From contig CANQPM010000005.1 of the NCBI GenBank assembly GCA_947625775.1, positions 1-64,000 of the forward strand: 64,000 bases of DNA, given 5' to 3'. The stretch comes from an uncultured Lachnospiraceae bacterium (lineage in GTDB: Bacteria > Bacillota > Clostridia > Lachnospirales > Lachnospiraceae). The translations under genes were made by a program, and so were the position numbers. Below the pieces are notes generated by a model. It was not told the DNA's origin and did no database searches. It saw only the letters and a program-made list of their open reading frames with translations. Each line of letters opens with the position of its first letter. Positions within the stretch are counted from its first letter, which is position 1. Shown here piece after piece: positions 50,685 through 59,735 of the stretch.

Positions 50685-52034
50685 GTGATGATAATTCAAG
50701 GCAGAAAAGTATGGCTGGGCAGCAGCTTTGTCCCTGCGCAGATAGAAATAGATGATGGCGGAGCGGCTTGCAGCGCGGCGGTTTACGGTGGCAAAAATTG
50801 TGGAAAAATACAGCGCGTGATGAGGCTAAATACCGAAAAATGTGATATTGACTATGGCGATAACTGGATTTTGCCAGGCTTTATAGATATCCACACGCAC
50901 GGCGCGTTTGGGTTTGACACAAATGATGCGGATTCGGAGGGGCTTCGGTATTGGATAAAAAATATAGTGGCGGAGGGCGTGACAGCGATAATGCCGACTA
51001 CTGCGACACAGGAGAAAAAGGCGCTTAAAACCGCGCTGAAAAATGTTGCAGAAGTAGCGGCATGTGTTGGAAATGCAAATGATGCTGTTTTTGCAAAAAA
51101 CACTGTGGAAAGAAGTGCGTCGAAGAGGGCAGCTGCTGACGCGGGAGCGGAAATTTTGGGAATACATTTTGAAGGTCCGTACATTGACAGGAAATACAGG
51201 GGCGCACAGGCGGAGAGCGCGATTTTGCCGCCGTCGATAGAGGAATTTTGGGAATATCAAGACGCGGCGGGAGGTTTGATAAAATACATCACATTGAGCC
51301 CGACGCAGGACAGGGATTTTGAGTTTATCCGCTTTTGCGCACAGAACGGAGTGACGGTAAGCCTCGGACATTCAGACGCGGAATATGGCGACGCGGTAAT
51401 GGCTATGGCAAACGGTGCGCGTTCAATCACCCACGTATATAATGGAATGTCGCCCTTCCACCATAGAAACGCAGGAATGACAGGCGTGTCACTTATTGAA
51501 AATGAGCTGTATGGGGAGATAATCTGCGACGGCTTACATTCAAGCGCGGAGGCAGTGCGGCTTTTTTTCAATGCAAAGGGTGCGCACAGGGCTATAATGA
51601 TAACCGATTCACTTAGCGCGAAATATGTTAATGAAGGGAAGCATTATAAAGACGCGGCTTTTGAGAAAGCTTTTATTGAAGAAACCGCCGCAAGAAATAA
51701 TCAGCCTGATAAGCCTTTAACGAAATCAGGAGGATATGCCTTATATCTAGCGGGGCAGCAGATAGAGCTTGACAGCAGCGGGCTTGCGAGATTATGCAAG
51801 GATGGCACTATAGCGGGCAGCACGCTCAAAATGAATGAAGGTCTGCGTTTCCTCATTGAAGAAGTCGGAGTGTCGCGAGAGGCGGCCATTAATTCTTGCA
51901 CGATAAATCCCGCCCGCTGCATAGGCGTGGGGGATAGAAAAGGAAAAATATGTGCGGGTTATGATGCTGATATAACAGTGTTGGGCAAATCTTATGAGGT
52001 GCTCGAAGTATATTGCAGAGGACGCAAAGTATAG
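50685..52034 (+). CDS. nagA: N-acetylglucosamine-6-phosphate deacetylase
   Basis: A 449-residue amidohydrolase with GGAGG nine bases before the start; ATG codons at 50685 and 50688 are both possible. Metal and substrate residues are in order: FIDIHTHGAFGFD, HFEGPYIDRKYRGAQ, SLGHSDAEY, THVYNGMSPFHHR, ICDGLHSSAEAV, MITDSL. It turns GlcNAc-6-P into GlcN-6-P and acetate for wall recycling or glycolysis. It is ~60 residues longer than common NagA, owing to an insert after the first strand of the composite sheet and one near residue 110. No nagB is adjacent. Confidence 0.9.
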   Translation: MMIIQGRKVWLGSSFVPAQIEIDDGGAACSAAVYGGKNCGKIQRVMRLNTEKCDIDYGDNWILPGFIDIHTHGAFGFDTNDADSEGLRYWIKNIVAEGVTAIMPTTATQEKKALKTALKNVAEVAACVGNANDAVFAKNTVERSASKRAAADAGAEILGIHFEGPYIDRKYRGAQAESAILPPSIEEFWEYQDAAGGLIKYITLSPTQDRDFEFIRFCAQNGVTVSLGHSDAEYGDAVMAMANGARSITHVYNGMSPFHHRNAGMTGVSLIENELYGEIICDGLHSSAEAVRLFFNAKGAHRAIMITDSLSAKYVNEGKHYKDAAFEKAFIEETAARNNQPDKPLTKSGGYALYLAGQQIELDSSGLARLCKDGTIAGSTLKMNEGLRFLIEEVGVSREAAINSCTINPARCIGVGDRKGKICAGYDADITVLGKSYEVLEVYCRGRKV

Positions 52035-52054
52035 TAAATAGATATTAAATATAA

Positions 52055-53273
52055 GGAAACGCTGATTAATTCATGCATTTTCTCATGATTTTTGATATAA
52101 TATAAATATCAACTGAAAGGACATATACTTATGAATCAACTGATATTTTCTGATAAGGAATACTCCAACCGAAAGAAGAAAACTAGGCGTGAAGAATTCC
52201 TTGATGTCATGGATGAAATCATCCCCTAGTCATACTGGGTGGAAATGATCCGCCCATTTTATTTTGCTAACAGGCTCGGACGCAAGCCTATCGGTATTGA
52301 AACCATGCTCCGCATGTATCTTATGCAGGTTTGGTTTAATTTGTCCGATGAGGGGGTCGACGATTCCATCTACGACAGTTATGCCATGCGTTCATTTATG
52401 CACATAAATTTCAATGAACAGCAGGTATCGGATGCGCCCCCCTGATTAAGTTCAGGCATATGCTTGAAACAAATAAAATTGGCGGGAAAATTTTTGTCGA
52501 TGTCAGCAATCGTCTCGATAAGGCAGGCTTTATCATGCATGGAGGTGCTATCGTTGATGCAGGTCTTATAGCGGCGCCAAAATCCACTAAGAACCAGGAT
52601 GACTGACGTGATCCTGAAATGCATCAGACAAAGAAGGGCAATGAATGGCACTTCGGAATGAAAGTACATGTCGGTGTAGACGCAGGCAGCGGACACGTTC
52701 ATACAATAACCGGTACGCCTGCCAATATGCATGATGTTTCAGAAACCGCAAACCTTATCAGGGAAGATGATGAGGTGGTATATGGGGACTCTGATTATCT
52801 TGGAGCCGCTAACCAGCTCGCGATTAGGGACGATGAGAAAAAATCCAGGACAGAGTTCCGTGTAAACAAACGTCCTTCCAGCCTCAAAATGGCGGATGCT
52901 TTCAAAGTCTTTAAATGGGACAAGAAAATGGAACATGCAAAGTCCGCATTCTGCTGTAAAGTCGAGCATCTATTTCTCATTGTAAAGAAGCAGATGGAAT
53001 ACTCGAAAGTTGTATATCATAGGATTGCTAAAAATATGAATCAATTCCATATGCTGTTTGCCAGCGCAAATCTATTAATGTGCAGTAGGGCTGGCAGGAC
53101 AAAGGATTTTGTTGGGTGCATAGTACAACTGTGCCCATTTTGAAGAAACATCCTCAAAATGGGATAAATAGCAGGGATATAACAGGTATATGAGGTCAAA
53201 ATCCTCCTGGTTTTTATAAAAACTTGACACACTGGGATAATGCTGAGAATAAGGTTAATTAATCAGCGTTTCC
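52055..53273 (+). mobile_element. Decayed IS5-family insertion sequence
   Basis: The ends are 17-bp inverted repeats GGAAACGCTGATTAATT (52055-52071) and its complement (53257-53273). Between them is one IS5-type transposase gene on the plus strand, broken by two stops and a frameshift. The flanks read TATA on the left and CTAA on the right; a 2-3-bp target duplication (TA/TAA) is possible but not certain. Length, about 1.22 kb, is normal for IS5. It lies just behind nagA and cannot move on its own. Confidence 0.85.
52131..53143 (+). pseudogene. IS5-type DDE transposase, inactivated
   Basis: The conceptual protein follows IS5 transposase: MNQLIFSDKEYSNRKKKTRR, RPFYFANRLGRKPIGIETML, MYLMQVWFNLSDEGVDD, then after a break FVDVSNRLDKAGFIMHGGAI, RDPEMHQTKKGNEWHFGMK, VYGDSDYLGA and KVEHLFLIVKKQMEY, so the DDE residues are still visible. 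Lesions: TAG at 52227-52229 where IS5 has Trp (IIPW), a frameshift at the C6 run near 52436-52442, and TGA at 52604-52606 where Arg is expected. There is AAAGGAC before the first ATG. Confidence 0.9.
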
Positions 53274-53380
53274 CTAAAAATTTTGATGTTGGCGAGGACA
53301 TTAACAACGTTTTTGGTTACTTATTTTTGAGATAATGTTAAAATGGCTGTAGCGAAAACGGAGTGATGGGAGGCGAGTGA

Positions 53381-53455
53381 ATGAAGCGCAGGTTTAACGT
53401 AACGGGTGCATGTATTCCATCCAGACATTATATGGTGCGTCTTGATGATCGGTAA
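53381..53455 (+). pseudogene. N-terminal fragment of the ATPase gene, cut off by a frameshift
   Basis: A 24-codon frame with GGGAGGCGAG before its ATG reads MKRRFNVTGACIPSRHYMVR and LDDR, then TAA. This opening is that of the AAA-type ATPase family whose body continues in another frame from 53448. A small indel in the AAAAAAAA run at 53453-53460 would join the two parts (LDDR-x-KKIKDEFVDYG). Confidence 0.7.
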
Positions 53456-54971
53456 AAAAAAGATTAAGGACGAGTTTGTGGATTATGGAAGCTATTTTTT
53501 AATCAACAGAGGACGTCAATACGGAAAAACAACGACGCTTAAAGCATTGGAAAAATATCTTAATGATGAATATCTTGTACTGTCACTTGATTTTCAGCAG
53601 ATTGAGACAGGCGATTTTGCTGACGGACCGACATTTTCACACGCCCTGTCAAAACGGATTTTTATTGAGCTTGATAGTATTGAAACAGAAGCTGCAAAAA
53701 CACTAAAGAATATTTTGTCAGATTTTATGAGTAATCATCCAAATGCAGGAATGGATGATTTGTTTATATGCTTTAGTTCTATGTGTAAAAAAAGCGCCAA
53801 TCCTGTTGTATTGATGATAGACGAGGTGGACAGCGCATCAAATAATCAGGTGTTTATAGATTTTCTTGCACAGCTTAGGGGGTATTATCTTAATCGTGAA
53901 AAAACCCCGATTTTTCACTCTGTAATTCTGGCAGGAGTATATGATATCAAAAATTTAAAATTAAAGCTGCGTCCCGATTTTAAACATCAATACAACAGCC
54001 CATGGAATATAGCTGCTGATTTTGATATTGACATGAATTTTTCAGTACCGCAAATTGCAGGAATGTTGAAAGAGTATGAGGCAGATAATCATACAGGTAT
54101 GGAAATAGAAGAAATAGCGGAGGAAATATATTGCTATACGTCAGGGTATCCTGTACTTGTATCTTCAATATGTAAACAGCTTGATGAAAGGATTTGCGGA
54201 AGCGAAGGCTTTGAAACAATGCAAAAAACCTGGACAAATGAAGGCATTAAAAAGGCTGTCAGCATAATACTGAAAAAAAGTTCACCTCTGTTTGAAAGTC
54301 TGGCAAAGCAGCTTGACGTATATAAAGGCATGCGCGAAATAATAGAGGATATTATATATCGCGGAAGAAAGATTACATTCAGCCCTGAACAAAAGTCTAT
54401 CAATCTTGGTCTGATGTTTGGCTATCTGAAAGAAGAGAATGGACACGTGGCAATAGCAAACAGAATGTTTGAAATGTGTCTGCTGAATCTGTTTATGGCA
54501 GAAGAATCAGGAAATGATGTCTATGCACGCGGCGGAAGCGACAGAATCGGCTTTATAAAAGACGGCATGCTCAATATGGAGCTTGTATTAAAAAAGTTTG
54601 TTGAATATTTTACGGAGATTTATGGGCAAATGGACGAAAGCTTTATTGAAAAACAAGGCAGAAAGATTTTCCTGATTTATTTAAAGCCAATTATCAATGG
54701 TGTTGGAAATTATTATATTGAAGCACATACAAGAGATGAGCGGCGCACTGATGTCATAGTTGATTATCTGGGCGAGCAGTTTATAGTTGAGCTGAAAATC
54801 TGGCATGGAAGTGAGTACAATGAAAGAGGCAAGAGGCAGCTTGTTGAGTATTTGGATTATTACCGCAAAGATAAGGGATATATGCTGAGCTTTAATTTTA
54901 ATAAAAATAAAGAAGTGGGTGTCAGGAAAATTAAAGCAGGGAATAAAGTGATTGTTGAGGCGGTAGTTTAA
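53448..54971 (+). CDS. AAA-type ATPase with C-terminal nuclease-like domain (5' frameshift)
   Basis: About 507 residues from the ATG at 53448, which has no ribosome site; the true start is the fragment at 53381 and the gene is frameshifted at a run of eight A. The P-loop is NRGRQYGKTTTLKAL, the Walker B VVLMIDEVDSAS, and a sensor-like VILAGVYDI follows. The C-terminal ~110 residues look like a PD-(D/E)XK domain (DERRTDVIVDYLGEQFIVEL, with V-E-L-K-I). The family belongs to the ORC/AAA_14-like ATPases of gut Firmicutes, with uncertain, perhaps mobile-DNA-linked roles. It is distinct in sequence from the one at 46617. Confidence 0.75.
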   Translation: MGKKKIKDEFVDYGSYFLINRGRQYGKTTTLKALEKYLNDEYLVLSLDFQQIETGDFADGPTFSHALSKRIFIELDSIETEAAKTLKNILSDFMSNHPNAGMDDLFICFSSMCKKSANPVVLMIDEVDSASNNQVFIDFLAQLRGYYLNREKTPIFHSVILAGVYDIKNLKLKLRPDFKHQYNSPWNIAADFDIDMNFSVPQIAGMLKEYEADNHTGMEIEEIAEEIYCYTSGYPVLVSSICKQLDERICGSEGFETMQKTWTNEGIKKAVSIILKKSSPLFESLAKQLDVYKGMREIIEDIIYRGRKITFSPEQKSINLGLMFGYLKEENGHVAIANRMFEMCLLNLFMAEESGNDVYARGGSDRIGFIKDGMLNMELVLKKFVEYFTEIYGQMDESFIEKQGRKIFLIYLKPIINGVGNYYIEAHTRDERRTDVIVDYLGEQFIVELKIWHGSEYNERGKRQLVEYLDYYRKDKGYMLSFNFNKNKEVGVRKIKAGNKVIVEAVV

Positions 54972-55079
54972 AAAGGAATGGTTGCCAAGATTCTTGTCGT
55001 CAAAATGTTTAAGCAGAAGTTAATTTTTGTTGGGTTGTTTTATTAAATGTCAATTAAGAGATAATATGGAGAAAATGAA

Positions 55080-55319
55080 ATGTTATGTCCTAAATGTGGA
55101 AAAGAAATGCAGAGCGGCGCACTTGAACCAAGCCAAAAAGGATTAGTGTATTGGGCAAGAGATGAGTTTTTCCATGGTAAAATCTTGAACTTTATGACGA
55201 AACGAAGAGCTGTAAAGAATGGTGCAATTATTATACCTGTTCGTTATGGAATGATTGATCATCTTACAAAAGCATTGGCGTGTAAGGATTGCAAATATGT
55301 ATTGGTAGATTGCAACTGA
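55080..55319 (+). CDS. DUF6487-like zinc-ribbon protein, copy 2
   Basis: A 79-residue protein starting MLCPKCGKEMQSGALEPSQK, ending CKDCKYVLVDCN. It differs from the 5050 copy at only about ten residues; the DNA is also nearly the same through the gene, including the stop region. GGAGAAAATGAA stands before the ATG. The likeness stops outside the gene. One zinc ribbon from four cysteines is expected. It follows the frameshifted ATPase gene in an accessory block. Confidence 0.75.
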   Translation: MLCPKCGKEMQSGALEPSQKGLVYWARDEFFHGKILNFMTKRRAVKNGAIIIPVRYGMIDHLTKALACKDCKYVLVDCN

Positions 55320-55492
55320 ATTTTGATATATCAAGCTAACATCAATAATTATCACAACTGAATATCAACGTAGCGCAAAGGCGGTTATTAACGTGAAGTT
55401 TTTATTCGTTTTTGTTTGGAAAGGGCAGAAAAAGTCATATATATCGTTTGATTAATTAAATTACATGGATTTAGACGGATATTGATATAAGG

Positions 55493-56230
55493 TTAAATAA
55501 TATTATAAATATACGAATTTCCAGTTTTCCCGATGCGTTTTACAGTCCCTGTTTCCAACAGGATATTCAGCAGAGTGCCTGCAAATCCCTGCGGGATTTT
55601 TGCGGCTTTTGCCAAATCCTTTGAAGTGAAGTTTTCCTTTATATTTTCTGGAATAAATTTTTTATAGTCGTCTAATGTGTCGATACGCAGTTCGTCAAAT
55701 ATATCTACGGGAATACCGTCCATACGCGATGAACCTCTTTTTTTGTTTGCACTCCAGCCGTTGAGGCAGCGTGTTTCTTCTACATCTATCAGTACGAGAA
55801 TTAAATGCAGCCTTGGATTGCCGACAAACATTTTTATTTTGTAAAGCTCGGGCACTACCCTGTAGAAGCTCCCTTTTTTCGGCGATTTTCTTTTTGGGGA
55901 GAGTTCACCTGTTTCCATATCAAGCCACGAGAGCCATTTTGTGTGCGCTATCGGGTATATGATAGTTACATCGTGCTCCTGCAGAAAGTATTCAAGCTTT
56001 CCGCGCATTTTGTTGAAATTCCTTGTCTGCACTTCGTAAATTTCCCCATCAACGCAGATATCGGCTACGTAAGGACCGATTTTAATTTCGTGATACGCGG
56101 GATTCGGGGCATAATAATATTTCAATACGCTGTGTATCGTTTTTTCGCTTAAAGTGCCTATGCCGTTCTGACCTTTGAGTGCGCCAGTCATTTTTTTGCG
56201 CGCCTCGGCAAAAAGAGCCTTGTCTACCAT
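55493..56230 (-). CDS. Putative nuclease-fold protein with winged-helix C-terminus
   Basis: A 245-residue soluble protein. The N-terminal half has the pattern HEIKIGPYVADICVDGEIYE followed by VQTRNF; the Asp in ADI, and E-x-Q, fit a PD-(D/E)XK-like core with Gln in the Lys position. It continues with YFLQEHDVTIIYPIAHTKWL and TGELSPKRKSPKKG. The C-terminal ~70 residues form a winged helix (FTSKDLAKAAKIPQGFAGTL, TVKRIGKTGNSYIY). I recall this layout in Lachnospiraceae hypothetical proteins (DUF8091-like), with no known role. Its ribosome site is weak. Confidence 0.6.
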   Translation of the reverse strand: MVDKALFAEARKKMTGALKGQNGIGTLSEKTIHSVLKYYYAPNPAYHEIKIGPYVADICVDGEIYEVQTRNFNKMRGKLEYFLQEHDVTIIYPIAHTKWLSWLDMETGELSPKRKSPKKGSFYRVVPELYKIKMFVGNPRLHLILVLIDVEETRCLNGWSANKKRGSSRMDGIPVDIFDELRIDTLDDYKKFIPENIKENFTSKDLAKAAKIPQGFAGTLLNILLETGTVKRIGKTGNSYIYNII

Positions 56231-56509
56231 GCTTTTGACCTCAAATTTACATAATTATATTTTATTTTACCAGATTTTGCATGTATTTTTAATACATTTC
56301 CTTGAAAATATTGAATTTAGTGGTAAAATCAATAATATGTAATTTGACGTAAGTGTTGAATATTTTACTCTTACGGAAAAATGCATATGAAGCACAGCTG
56401 CGGAGGTCAAATATTTTGTGGCGCGGATGTGAGGGGTTAAGCTTAGTGTTAGGGCATTTGGCATTGTGGCATTAATTGGATTTATAAATGCGCACGCTGA
56501 ATTGGCTGA

Positions 56510-58072
56510 TTGCCTGTGGAAATAAAGGCGGTGTTAAATTTGGGCATAATCAGGAGCAAATATTATGGAATAATCAGGGGTGTGACTGTCGGGATAGCGT
56601 TTCTTCTGCAGATAGTCACTATGATTGTGCTTGCGATGTATCTTTTGAGGGCGGCAGTCATAATATATTTTATTTTTGAAGTGATAAGCGTGCTGACTGT
56701 GTTTGCGCTTGTAAATAATTCGGAGTCATACAAGCTTGGGTGGGTTATCATTATTCTTATAATACCTGTCGCGGGAGTTTTTCTGTATTTTATGTGGGGC
56801 AGGCGCAGGAATAACTCGAGATATTTTAAGCGTTTTAGGAAGTACGATCTGCAGATGCGCGAAAGCCTTGTCCAAGACGAGGAGGCAGCAGAGGATTTGG
56901 AGCAGTGCCACCCGAACAAGGTGCAGATAAGCAGGTATCTGAGAAAATCAGGCTTTCCGATTTATAAAAACACCGAGGCGGTCTATTACGAAGTCGGCGA
57001 AGACGCAATTAACGCGATTATGGAGGATTTAAAGGGCGCGAAAAAATTTATTTTTATGGAATATTTTATCGTGTCCGACGGCAGAGTGTGGCAGGATATA
57101 CTGGAGATTTTGACGCAGAAGGTTAAGGAGGGCGTGGAGGTCAAGCTTTTGTTTGATGATTTTGGCACGCTCAGGATTAACACGCACGCTTTCAGGGAGG
57201 ATATGAAGCGCAGGGGCATTGATATGTGCATTTTTAACCCGATACACCGCGATGTGGCGCGCCTTTCCTTTAATTACAGAAACCACCAGAAGATTACCGT
57301 GATAGACGGAAATATTGGGTATACGGGCGGTTTTAATCTTGCCGACGAGTATGCCAATTATATTGAGAGGTTCGGGCATTGGAAGGATTCGGGTATACGT
57401 CTTTATGGTGAGGGTGTTTACAGCTTTACGTGTTTCTTTTTGGAAATGTGGCGTATTTCACACAAAAACGCGCTGGAAATAAATAATGAGGATTATAAGC
57501 CAAGCGAGTATGTGGAGGTAAACGGTTATGTTCAGCCGTTTATGGGTGGTCCGCACAGGAATCCGCATAATCCTGCGGAAGGCGCTTACACGCGTATGAT
57601 TACAAAAGCGAGGGATTACGTGTTTATCACTACGCCTTACCTTGTGCTTGACCAGAATATGATTAACGATTTGACGAGCGCGGCGCAGAGCGGAGTTGAC
57701 GTGCGCATTATAGTGCCGAAAATTTATGATAAATGGTATGTTTATATGGTGAACATATCAAATTATGGAAAGCTTATGGAGGCTGGCGTGCATATTTATG
57801 AGTACCAGCCAGGCTTTATACACGCGAAGAATGTGATTGCAGACGACGAGTGCGCGGTGTGCGGCACAATCAATACGGATTATCGGAGCTTTTACCTTCA
57901 TTATGAGTGTGGAGTGTTTTTGAGTGAGATGCATGCGATTGAGGATATGAAGGCTGACTTTTTAAGGACTTTGGACAAATGTAGGGAAATGGATTTGGAG
58001 AGCTGGTCTAAGCGTCCGATGCCTCAAAAAGTAGTGCAGGCGGGACTTAGGATACTGTCGCCGTTGTTGTGA
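56510..58072 (+). CDS. cls: Cardiolipin synthase (phospholipase D family)
   Basis: A 520-residue membrane enzyme. Two or three N-terminal helices include a short PLDc_N-type region (YKLGWVIIILIIPVAGVFLY), and two HKD motifs carry out catalysis: NHQKITVIDG (about residues 262-271) and IHAKNVIADD (about 441-450). GFNLADEYANY after the first motif is typical of Cls. It joins two phosphatidylglycerols into cardiolipin. The start is unsure: a TTG at 56510, and GTG codons at 56516 and 56531, lack clear ribosome sites. The 3' end overlaps the convergent lipoprotein gene by 26 bases. Confidence 0.92.
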   Translation: MPVEIKAVLNLGIIRSKYYGIIRGVTVGIAFLLQIVTMIVLAMYLLRAAVIIYFIFEVISVLTVFALVNNSESYKLGWVIIILIIPVAGVFLYFMWGRRRNNSRYFKRFRKYDLQMRESLVQDEEAAEDLEQCHPNKVQISRYLRKSGFPIYKNTEAVYYEVGEDAINAIMEDLKGAKKFIFMEYFIVSDGRVWQDILEILTQKVKEGVEVKLLFDDFGTLRINTHAFREDMKRRGIDMCIFNPIHRDVARLSFNYRNHQKITVIDGNIGYTGGFNLADEYANYIERFGHWKDSGIRLYGEGVYSFTCFFLEMWRISHKNALEINNEDYKPSEYVEVNGYVQPFMGGPHRNPHNPAEGAYTRMITKARDYVFITTPYLVLDQNMINDLTSAAQSGVDVRIIVPKIYDKWYVYMVNISNYGKLMEAGVHIYEYQPGFIHAKNVIADDECAVCGTINTDYRSFYLHYECGVFLSEMHAIEDMKADFLRTLDKCREMDLESWSKRPMPQKVVQAGLRILSPLL

Positions 58073-58859
58073 TTTTGTTGGATATGCTTATGCTTTCAGC
58101 AGCTTTCACACATTCCTCCTGCGAAAGCGCCTCCGCGTCAAATTCAAATGCGGCATACACGCCTTTAGATAGGTCGTATGCGACTATTCCGCGGTTTGTC
58201 ATTTCGCCGTTTCCGTTATTGAATACATTTGAATAATAAACATCTGTAATGGCTGCTTCAAAATTTTCTGTGCTTGTGATGATGTCGTATTTTTCTCTTA
58301 TGTCAAAGCGGTAATCGTTGCCTAAGTCTATCTGGCTGTAAATCGCGGCGGGCATCATATCCCCGTCGGCTAAATCGGGCATCACATTGTAGCCTGCCGT
58401 GCCTATGCAGATGTTATTTTCGTCATAAATATAGTACGTGGAAAAGCCAAGGCTATAGGCAAAAGCCATGCCGTCTGGTTTGTTAAGATTAATCTGCCAT
58501 TTTTCGGGCAGAGTGATGTTTACCGTAAAAGGTTCAATATTTAAAATATCAGCGTTGTATTCGGTAAGCTCGTCATTTCCTGACGGGAATACAAGACTGT
58601 TTACTTTGTAATTTTTTGGAATATTTTCAATATTAGCAGCGTCGGTTTGAGTTTCATGATTAGCCTGTGAAATGCTGTCTGTGTCGTCAATTATATCTAT
58701 ATCGTTAGAAAATGTGACAGATGTGTCATAATATGACTCCGTTTGATTGTTTTGTAATTCTGAATTACTCTCCGCTTCTAGGTTTTGCGTTGATTTTGAA
58801 TTGCATGATGTCAAAAGCAATGCTGATAATGTTATTAAAATAATTTTTGATTTTTTCAT
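58047..58859 (-). CDS. Lipoprotein of unknown function
   Basis: A 270-residue exported protein with GAGGAG upstream of the ATG. The lipobox LLLTSC (Cys19) follows a typical signal (MKKSKIILITLSALLLTSC). An acidic, Asn/Ser/Thr-rich linker (~20-85) leads to a beta-rich domain (FPSGNDELTEYNADI, INLNKPDGMAFAYSLGFSTYY, YDLSKGVYAAFEFDAEAL). No family is recognised. The overall plan matches the secreted protein at 13764, which has lost its lipobox Cys. It is convergent to cls with a 26-base overlap. Confidence 0.75.
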   Translation of the reverse strand: MKKSKIILITLSALLLTSCNSKSTQNLEAESNSELQNNQTESYYDTSVTFSNDIDIIDDTDSISQANHETQTDAANIENIPKNYKVNSLVFPSGNDELTEYNADILNIEPFTVNITLPEKWQINLNKPDGMAFAYSLGFSTYYIYDENNICIGTAGYNVMPDLADGDMMPAAIYSQIDLGNDYRFDIREKYDIITSTENFEAAITDVYYSNVFNNGNGEMTNRGIVAYDLSKGVYAAFEFDAEALSQEECVKAAESISISNKITTTATVS

Positions 58860-59109
58860 TTGAACTCCTCATCGCATTTATTAATATTGAATTATAAAAA
58901 TTATAATAATGTTAGTATATCAGTCTGGGAAAAATTTTCAATATCATTGGAATTAAATAATGCTTTTTTTGCAAATTTTACATTTTTAAAATAATCTGTT
59001 TTTGGTTCTGTTTTTTAATTTTGTACGATTTTTTACATTTCAGACGCTATTTTTGCCTAAAGGTTTGCCGGTTTTAAGTATTGGTGATATAGTACAGTCT
59101 AATGAAACA

Positions 59110-59172
59110 ATTCACCACCTAAGGAATCCAACCACCAGCTCAGCTGGTGGTTGAACCCCCTGGGCGGTGAAT
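59110..59172. repeat. Nested dyad element (two stacked inverted repeats)
   Basis: An outer pair ATTCACCACC (59110-59119) with GGCGGTGAAT (59163-59172) encloses an inner perfect pair AACCACCAGCT (59130-59140) with AGCTGGTGGTT (59142-59152). The whole 63 bases can fold as one long stem. There is no U-run, so it is not a classical terminator. Such nested GC-rich hairpins occur at ends of IS200/IS605-type elements and in REP-like repeats; no transposase is near. Confidence 0.6.
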
Positions 59173-59206
59173 TTATCTTTCTGAATTTATCTTTCCAAAA
59201 AATACC

Positions 59207-59261
59207 TTGACATATATAGATAATCTATATATAATACTCATAAAGATATATAGATTATCTA
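59207..59261 (+). promoter_or_regulatory. Promoter and double operator of the padR operon
   Basis: TTGACA (59207-59212) and TATAAT (59230-59235) are both perfect with a 17-base spacer. The spacer and first base of the -10 form the 17-bp perfect palindrome ATATAGATAATCTATAT (59214-59230). A second dyad, TAGATTATCTA, lies at 59251-59261, in the transcribed leader. Both share AGAT-x-ATCT, so a dimeric PadR could bind both and repress its own gene. Confidence 0.85.
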
Positions 59262-59289
59262 CACATCAATCAAAAGGAGGAAACCAATC

Positions 59290-59619
59290 ATGGCAATCGA
59301 CAAGTCGCTTATTTCAGGCAGCACCTCAATGCTTATCCTGCGTCTTTTGGAGGACAAGGATATGTACGGCTACGAGATGATCGAGACGCTTGAAAAAAAG
59401 TCAAACAACGTATTTATCCTAAAGGCGGGCACGCTCTACCCGCTGCTGCACTCACTTGAGGAAAAAAAGTACCTCACCGCCTACGAAGACGAAGCAGGCG
59501 GCAAAATACGCAAGTATTACAGCCTCACAAAAGAAGGCAGAAAATACCTCAAAGCCAAAAAAGACGAGTGGCAGGAATACCAGAGCGCCGTGTCGAATGT
59601 GCTGTGCTTTCTGCATTAA
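59290..59619 (+). CDS. PadR-family transcriptional regulator
   Basis: A 109-residue winged-helix protein with AAAGGAGG before its ATG. The pattern SGSTSMLILRLLEDKDMYGY, ILKAGTLYPLLHSLEEKKYL and GGKIRKYYSLTKEGRKYL is that of the short PadR-s1 class, which senses small molecules or envelope stress. It is preceded by two AGAT-x-ATCT dyads in its own promoter, so autoregulation is likely. The SEDS-type membrane gene begins 116 bases downstream, and PadR genes of this class commonly control such a neighbour. Confidence 0.92.
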   Translation: MAIDKSLISGSTSMLILRLLEDKDMYGYEMIETLEKKSNNVFILKAGTLYPLLHSLEEKKYLTAYEDEAGGKIRKYYSLTKEGRKYLKAKKDEWQEYQSAVSNVLCFLH

Positions 59620-59735
59620 TTTAAAATGTATATTTGCTTATCAGCAGCAGATGTTTTTACAGCATTTTTAACTGCAGAAAGCATAGAAAGGCATAGAAAG
59701 CATAATAAAATGCAGAATGGAGGACTATCATACAG

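Larger units (their letters stand above)
58860..59289. other. 430-bp AT-rich gap with a dyad element and the padR control region
   Basis: The left 250 bases are very AT-rich with no frame. The dyad element at 59110-59172 and the padR promoter-operator at 59207-59261 are described separately. The AT-rich part may hold the promoter of the divergent lipoprotein gene, but I cannot fix its boxes. Confidence 0.5.

Noticed and set aside
54441-54460. CACGTG core within the ATPase gene as a third parS site
   Set aside because: The flanks (GGACACGTGGCA) do not match the parS consensus.
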